Shown here one piece after another: positions 14,331 to 17,450 of a stretch of DNA of 17,450 nt. The notes under the pieces are model-generated. The model saw only the letters and a program-made list of their open reading frames with translations. It searched no databases and was not told the DNA's origin. The stretch lies in assembly GCA_023436825.1 (NCBI GenBank), contig JAEZHS010000043.1, positions 1-17,450 on the forward strand, written 5' to 3'. How positions within the stretch are numbered: position 1 is the first letter of the stretch; the number at the start of each line of letters is the position of its first letter. The DNA is from Pseudomonadota bacterium. GTDB taxonomy: Bacteria > Pseudomonadota > Alphaproteobacteria > Reyranellales > Reyranellaceae. The position numbers and the translations under genes were made by a program.

Positions 14331-14846
14331 CTAACCCCTCTTATGCCCCTGGTCGCGTTCGGAGACGATCGGGTTCGCGACTGGCCACCAGATCTTCAGG
14401 GCGGGATCGTTCCACAGCAGCGTGAACTGGCCAGCGCGGTCGTACTCGGTGCTCTGCTTGTAGTGGAAGATCGCCCGCTCGCTCATCACCAAGTGTCCGT
14501 TTCCGAAATTGGGCGGCACCAGCACCTGCAGCCGATTGGTGTCGCTGAGCGTGAAGGCCTCCCATTGGCGGTACTGCGAGGAGCTCGGATCGTTGTTCAC
14601 CACGACCATGTAGAAGCTGCCCTGCAGGCAGGAAATCAGCTTCCAAGTCTTGGTGTCGCCGTGGATGCCGCGCAGCACGTGGCGGTGCGATACCGAGATG
14701 TCATCCTGGATGAAATCGATCGGAATGCCCGCGGTGAAGTAGGCGTTGCGATTGTAGGTCTCGATATAGTGGCCGCGGAAATCCTCGAACACGGTCGGCG
14801 GCTTGATCAGCAGGACCGATTCGAGCTTTGTCGTGAACACTTCCAT
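14331..14846 (-). CDS. RmlC-like cupin, sugar-nucleotide 3,5-epimerase (deoxyheptose subtype suspected)
   Basis: 171 residues, one cupin domain of the dTDP-4-dehydrorhamnose 3,5-epimerase family. FEDFRGHYIETYN (20-32), VLRGIHGD with the catalytic His62 (57-64), FGNGHLVMSE (114-123), HYKQSTEYD with Tyr135 at the expected acid position, and LLWNDPALKIWWP (143-155) are clear. True RmlC proteins usually have RGLHFQ. RGIHGDxKTxKL and the ending PIVSERD are what I remember from the Campylobacter GDP-6-deoxy-4-keto-heptose epimerases (DdahB/MlghB). So a GDP-heptose substrate is more likely than dTDP-rhamnose, but this rests on recall. It is the last gene of the minus-strand sugar operon, 16 bp after the kinase, with AGGGG 6 bases before the ATG. 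The palindromic repeat lies just downstream. Confidence 0.8.
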   Translation of the reverse strand: MEVFTTKLESVLLIKPPTVFEDFRGHYIETYNRNAYFTAGIPIDFIQDDISVSHRHVLRGIHGDTKTWKLISCLQGSFYMVVVNNDPSSSQYRQWEAFTLSDTNRLQVLVPPNFGNGHLVMSERAIFHYKQSTEYDRAGQFTLLWNDPALKIWWPVANPIVSERDQGHKRG

Positions 14847-14862
14847 CCCAACCCCCTGTGGA

Positions 14863-15885
14863 TCAGCGCGGCAAGCCGCCGGCGCCGAGGAGCTCTTCCT
14901 TGCGGTAGACGATCGTCGAGCCGGTGAAGTCGGCCGAGATCGGCACGGTGATGAGGTGTGACAGGGCCTTGGCGACGGCCGGCTGTCGTTCTGGCGGTAC
15001 TATGAACACCATGAAGCCCGTGCCGCCCGCGCCCAGGAGCTTGCCGCCGAGCGCGCCGGCGCGCTGCGCATCGTCGTAGATCCGATCGATCGTCGAGGTG
15101 CTGGTGCCGTTGGCGAGGCCGCGCTTCAGGGCCCAGCTCTCGTGCAGCAGCCTGCCGAAATCCTCGATCTTGCCGGCGTGCAGGAGATCGGCGCCGACCG
15201 CGACCATCTCGTGCATCCGCGTCATGTGCTTGGCGTTGGCTTCGAGGTTGTTGATCAGCTTCTTGGCGTAATCCGACGAAAGCCGGCTGCTGCCGGTATA
15301 GAAGAGCATCAGCCACTTCTCAAAGCCCTGGCGCTGACCGTCGGCGAGACCGAGCGGCGTCACCGAGAAGGAATCATCGCGCTCGAACTTGATGACGTTC
15401 ATGCCGCCGTAGGCGCTGGCGATCTGGTCCTGGCAGCCCACCGCTTCCTTGAGCTTGTTCTGCTCGAGGTCCATGGCGCTCACCGCGAGCGCATGCGCAT
15501 CGAGGTTCTTGCCGCGCATGGCGGTCAGCACGTTGATCAGGCCGACCGCGAAGGCCGAGCTGGAGCCGATCCCCGAGCGCGCCGGCAGGTCGCCCTGGTG
15601 GAACAGTTCGATGCCTTCGCTGTCGTCATAGCCCAGCGCTTCGAGACCGGCGCGCACCGCCGGATGCTGGATCTGGGAGGCGGCGCCGACTGCCTCGATA
15701 TGCGACCAGATGATGCGATGGCGGATGCCGAAGAACGGCGGCAGGAAGCCGGTGCCGATGTAGCAGTACTTGTTGATGGCCATCGACAGCACGGCGCCGC
15801 CGTGCCGCCGGAACCACGGCGGGTAGTCCGTGCCGCCGCCGAAGAACGACACCCGGTACGGCGTGCGGGAAATTGCCATCAGCAT
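14863..15885 (-). CDS. GHMP-family sugar kinase, probably D-glycero-D-manno-heptose 7-phosphate kinase type
   Basis: 340 residues. GHMP motif 1 is RTPYRVSFFGGGTDYP (7-22). Motif 2, the ATP loop, is LPARSGIGSSSAFAVGL (100-116). The catalytic Asp154 lies in GCQDQIASAYGG, and motif 3 is KLLGAGGTGFM (282-292). This GGGTDYP-headed branch contains HddA, which phosphorylates D-glycero-D-manno-heptose 7-phosphate at C1, and also fucose/galactose-type kinases. The neighbours favour heptose. The ATG at 15885 or the one two codons later (15879) may be the start; neither has a good ribosome site. An open frame extending to 16509 overlaps the upstream dehydratase gene and is not used. It is the middle gene of a three-gene operon, 44 bp after the dehydratase. 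Confidence 0.82.
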   Translation of the reverse strand: MLMAISRTPYRVSFFGGGTDYPPWFRRHGGAVLSMAINKYCYIGTGFLPPFFGIRHRIIWSHIEAVGAASQIQHPAVRAGLEALGYDDSEGIELFHQGDLPARSGIGSSSAFAVGLINVLTAMRGKNLDAHALAVSAMDLEQNKLKEAVGCQDQIASAYGGMNVIKFERDDSFSVTPLGLADGQRQGFEKWLMLFYTGSSRLSSDYAKKLINNLEANAKHMTRMHEMVAVGADLLHAGKIEDFGRLLHESWALKRGLANGTSTSTIDRIYDDAQRAGALGGKLLGAGGTGFMVFIVPPERQPAVAKALSHLITVPISADFTGSTIVYRKEELLGAGGLPR

Positions 15886-15929
15886 CTGAAGACCATCAAC
15901 CTTTCTGACTGCCTCGCCGATCTGCCGCC

Positions 15930-16949
15930 TCAGCGGGTCAGAAAACGGTCGCCTTCCGTTGCCACGCGGGCTCGCCAGTAGTCCAGCAGGTCGCGTAGCG
16001 TCTTCTCGTAGGGGATTTCGGGCTTCCAGCCGGTGTGGGCGTGGAACTTCGCCGTGTTGGGCACCTGCAGGTCGGCATCGATCGGACGCAGCCGGTCGGG
16101 ATCGACCTCGACCCTGATGGCGTCCTTGGCCGGCGAAAAGGAGATCAAGGTGTCGAGGATGTCCTTCACGGTGCAGGAGTGGACGCCGCCGATATTGTAG
16201 TAGGCGCCGGCCGTCGGATTGACCGTGACCAGCATGTAGTAGGCGCGCACCGCATCGCGCACATCGGCGACGGTGCGCAGCGATTGCAGGTTGCCGACCT
16301 TGACGATCGGCGGGATGCGATTGTGCTCGATCATCGCGATCTGCTTGGCGAAGGTCGATTCGGCGAAGACGTCGCCGCGGCGCGGTCCGGTGTGGGTGAA
16401 CATGCGCGTCGTCATGATCGTCATGCCGTAGGCTTCGGCATAGAAGCGGCCCACGAGATCGGTGCCGACCTTGGAAATGGCGTAGGGCGAGGCGGGGTGG
16501 AAGGTGCACTCCTCGTCAATCGGCAGTTTTTCCTTCGGTACCCGGCCGAAGACCTCGGATGAGGCGCAGACATGGATCACTGCCTTGGGGGCGTGCTGCT
16601 TCAGCGCGTCGAGCACCCGCACCGTGCCCTGGACGTTGGTATCCATGGTGTCGAGCGGTGAATCGAAGCTGGTGCGCGGGAAGCTCTGTGCGGCGAGATG
16701 GAACACGTAGTCGGGCTTCGCGTCGGCCACCACCTTCTGAATCGACATTGTGTCGCGGAGGTCGCCGTAGAGCAGGGAAACCCGATCCCCCGAGTTGATG
16801 CGATGGGCGATATTCACCAGGTTGTCGAGCGGGCTGCGCCAGCGGCACATGCCGATGACGTGCCAATCGGTCTTCTCGAGCAGGAATTCGGCGAGGTGGG
16901 AGCCCACCATTCCCGTGATGCCTGTGATAAGCGCGCGCCGAGCAGCCAT
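15930..16949 (-). CDS. GDP-mannose 4,6-dehydratase-like NAD(P)-dependent sugar dehydratase (DmhA-like candidate)
   Basis: 339 residues, extended SDR fold. The Rossmann motif GITGMVG is at 10-16, GDLRD at 62-66 and HLAAQSF at 84-90. The catalytic set is Ser130/Glu132 in CASSEVFG plus Tyr156 and Lys160 in SPYAISK. RMFTHTGPRRGDVFAESTFA (182-201) and RPIDADLQVPNTAKFHAHTGW (288-308) are typical of GDP-mannose 4,6-dehydratases and their GDP-heptose relatives. It should convert a GDP-hexose or GDP-heptose to the 4-keto-6-deoxy sugar in the cytoplasm. The Thr of the classic TSE active-site triad is Ser here. First gene of the operon, divergent from the E1-alpha gene over 142 bp. Substrate choice between GDP-mannose and GDP-D-glycero-D-manno-heptose is inferred from the kinase and epimerase downstream. 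Confidence 0.85.
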   Translation of the reverse strand: MAARRALITGITGMVGSHLAEFLLEKTDWHVIGMCRWRSPLDNLVNIAHRINSGDRVSLLYGDLRDTMSIQKVVADAKPDYVFHLAAQSFPRTSFDSPLDTMDTNVQGTVRVLDALKQHAPKAVIHVCASSEVFGRVPKEKLPIDEECTFHPASPYAISKVGTDLVGRFYAEAYGMTIMTTRMFTHTGPRRGDVFAESTFAKQIAMIEHNRIPPIVKVGNLQSLRTVADVRDAVRAYYMLVTVNPTAGAYYNIGGVHSCTVKDILDTLISFSPAKDAIRVEVDPDRLRPIDADLQVPNTAKFHAHTGWKPEIPYEKTLRDLLDYWRARVATEGDRFLTR

Positions 16950-17043
16950 CGTCCCCGTCTATCCTGCCTTTCGTGGCGGTCAACTTAATTGAGGCAATGA
17001 CAAAAGGCCACCCCGGCCGGGGCTCCCCCGCCGTTGCCTTGGG

Positions 17044-17073
17044 AGGGTGAGGTCTCTATGGTCCGACCACCCT
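17044..17073. promoter_or_regulatory. Bulged hairpin in the leader of the E1-alpha gene
   Basis: AGGGT (17044-17048) pairs with ACCCT (17069-17073) and GGTC (17051-17054) with GACC (17065-17068), leaving a 2-base bulge and a 10-base loop. It ends 18 bases before the ATG. A perfect palindrome CCCCGGCCGGGG also lies at 17011-17022. No convincing promoter boxes were found in this divergent gap for either gene. Confidence 0.3.
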
Positions 17074-17091
17074 AAGATAACGATAGTCACG

Positions 17092-17450
17092 ATGAGTTTT
17101 GCCCGCGAACCCCTGACCAAAGCGACGGCGATACAGTTGTTCAAGAGCCTCTATCTGGCTCGGCGTTCCGAAGAATACATCGTCAAGCACTACCCCGAAA
17201 ACCTGATGCGCACGCCGATGCACATGTCGATGGGCCAGGAGTTCGTCTGCGTCGGGGTGTGTGCGGCGCTCGACGGCACGGCCGACGTCTTCGCCTCCTA
17301 TCGCAGCCATGCCGCCTTCCTGGCGCAGACGCACGATACCGACCGGTTCTTCTCGGAACTCTACGGTCGCACCTCGGGTACCGGCGAAGGCAAGGGTGGC
17401 TCGATGCATCTGGCCGCACCCGACCAGGGACACATCCTGTCGAGTGGCGT
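17092..17450 (+). CDS. Thiamine-diphosphate-dependent dehydrogenase E1 component, alpha subunit (5' part, cut by window edge)
   Basis: The first 119 residues are present and the frame is still open at the last base. LYLARRSEEYIVKHYPENLM is followed by MRTPMHMSMGQEFVCVGVCAAL, which aligns with the GQEA region of pyruvate-dehydrogenase-type E1-alpha proteins. FASYRSHAAFLAQ and ELYGRTSGTGEGKGGSMHL (the KGGSMH pattern) are diagnostic of 2-oxo-acid dehydrogenase E1-alpha. The full protein is normally about 320-350 residues and needs a beta subunit, which would be expected next to it beyond the edge. The MRxPxHxSxGQE form resembles E1-alpha copies that I recall from polysaccharide clusters more than central-metabolism PdhA. 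The ATG at 17092 has no strong Shine-Dalgarno. Being divergent from the deoxyheptose genes, it may take part in the same sugar or acyl chemistry. Confidence 0.82.
   Translation, partial: MSFAREPLTKATAIQLFKSLYLARRSEEYIVKHYPENLMRTPMHMSMGQEFVCVGVCAALDGTADVFASYRSHAAFLAQTHDTDRFFSELYGRTSGTGEGKGGSMHLAAPDQGHILSSG

Noticed and set aside
13788..14927. Plus-strand frame crossing the repeat and the epimerase gene
   Set aside because: It covers parts of two real genes in the wrong frame or strand and the palindromic repeat, with no recognisable domain.
15886..16509. Extended frame of the GHMP kinase, as if fused to an upstream domain
   Set aside because: The extension is another frame of the dehydratase gene on the same strand with no domain; the kinase motif 1 begins just after the ATG at 15885.

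Overview
The window is very GC-rich, densely coded chromosomal DNA from an alphaproteobacterium. Three things point there: a MipZ-type division-site ATPase (a family known mainly from alphaproteobacteria), the surA-pdxA-rsmA run, and a yicC-gmk pair close by. The general gene content resembles Rhodospirillales/Reyranella-like genomes, but that is an impression from memory and the genus cannot be fixed from this window. No tRNA, rRNA, CRISPR array, transposase or phage gene was seen.

Layout. (1) 1-98: a palindromic intergenic repeat in front of mipZ (99-1046, +). (2) An MFS transporter (961-2235, -) whose 3' end overlaps mipZ by 86 bp. (3) Two tandem membrane-anchored SGNH-fold proteins (4557-3550 and 3531-2305, -), closed by a strong hairpin at 2265-2302. 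(4) A VWA-like protein (4732-5430, +). (5) A 78-bp AT-rich gap with a near-consensus promoter that has no sense gene, then an SDR oxidoreductase (6258-5509, -). (6) yicC-gmk (6358-7894, +), overlapping by 11 bp. (7) On the minus strand, surA-pdxA-rsmA (11802 to 8700), followed by a 1-acylglycerol-3-phosphate acyltransferase-like gene (8672-7869). The latter has its own promoter with a perfect 20-bp palindrome in the spacer. (8) An FkbM methyltransferase and an AGE-family epimerase/isomerase (11981-14226, +). (9) A complex cruciform-type repeat at about 14214-14320. (10) A minus-strand sugar-nucleotide operon (16949 to 14331): GDP-mannose-4,6-dehydratase-like, GHMP (heptose-7-phosphate-type) kinase and RmlC-like 3,5-epimerase. 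(11) Diverging from it, the start of a thiamine-diphosphate E1-alpha dehydrogenase gene (17092 to the window end, +).

How they fit together. The left and middle parts are housekeeping: division-site placement, GMP phosphorylation, pyridoxal phosphate synthesis, 16S rRNA dimethylation, outer-membrane protein folding and phospholipid acylation. The right part is envelope polysaccharide metabolism. The three minus-strand genes match the middle and late steps of a GDP-(6-deoxy)heptose pathway of the Campylobacter HddA/DmhA/DdahB-MlghB kind. The adjoining E1-alpha gene belongs to a dehydrogenase class sometimes found in such clusters. This deoxyheptose-plus-E1 locus, cut by the right edge, is the best candidate for a poorly described system. 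The palindrome-controlled acyltransferase promoter is the clearest regulatory finding.
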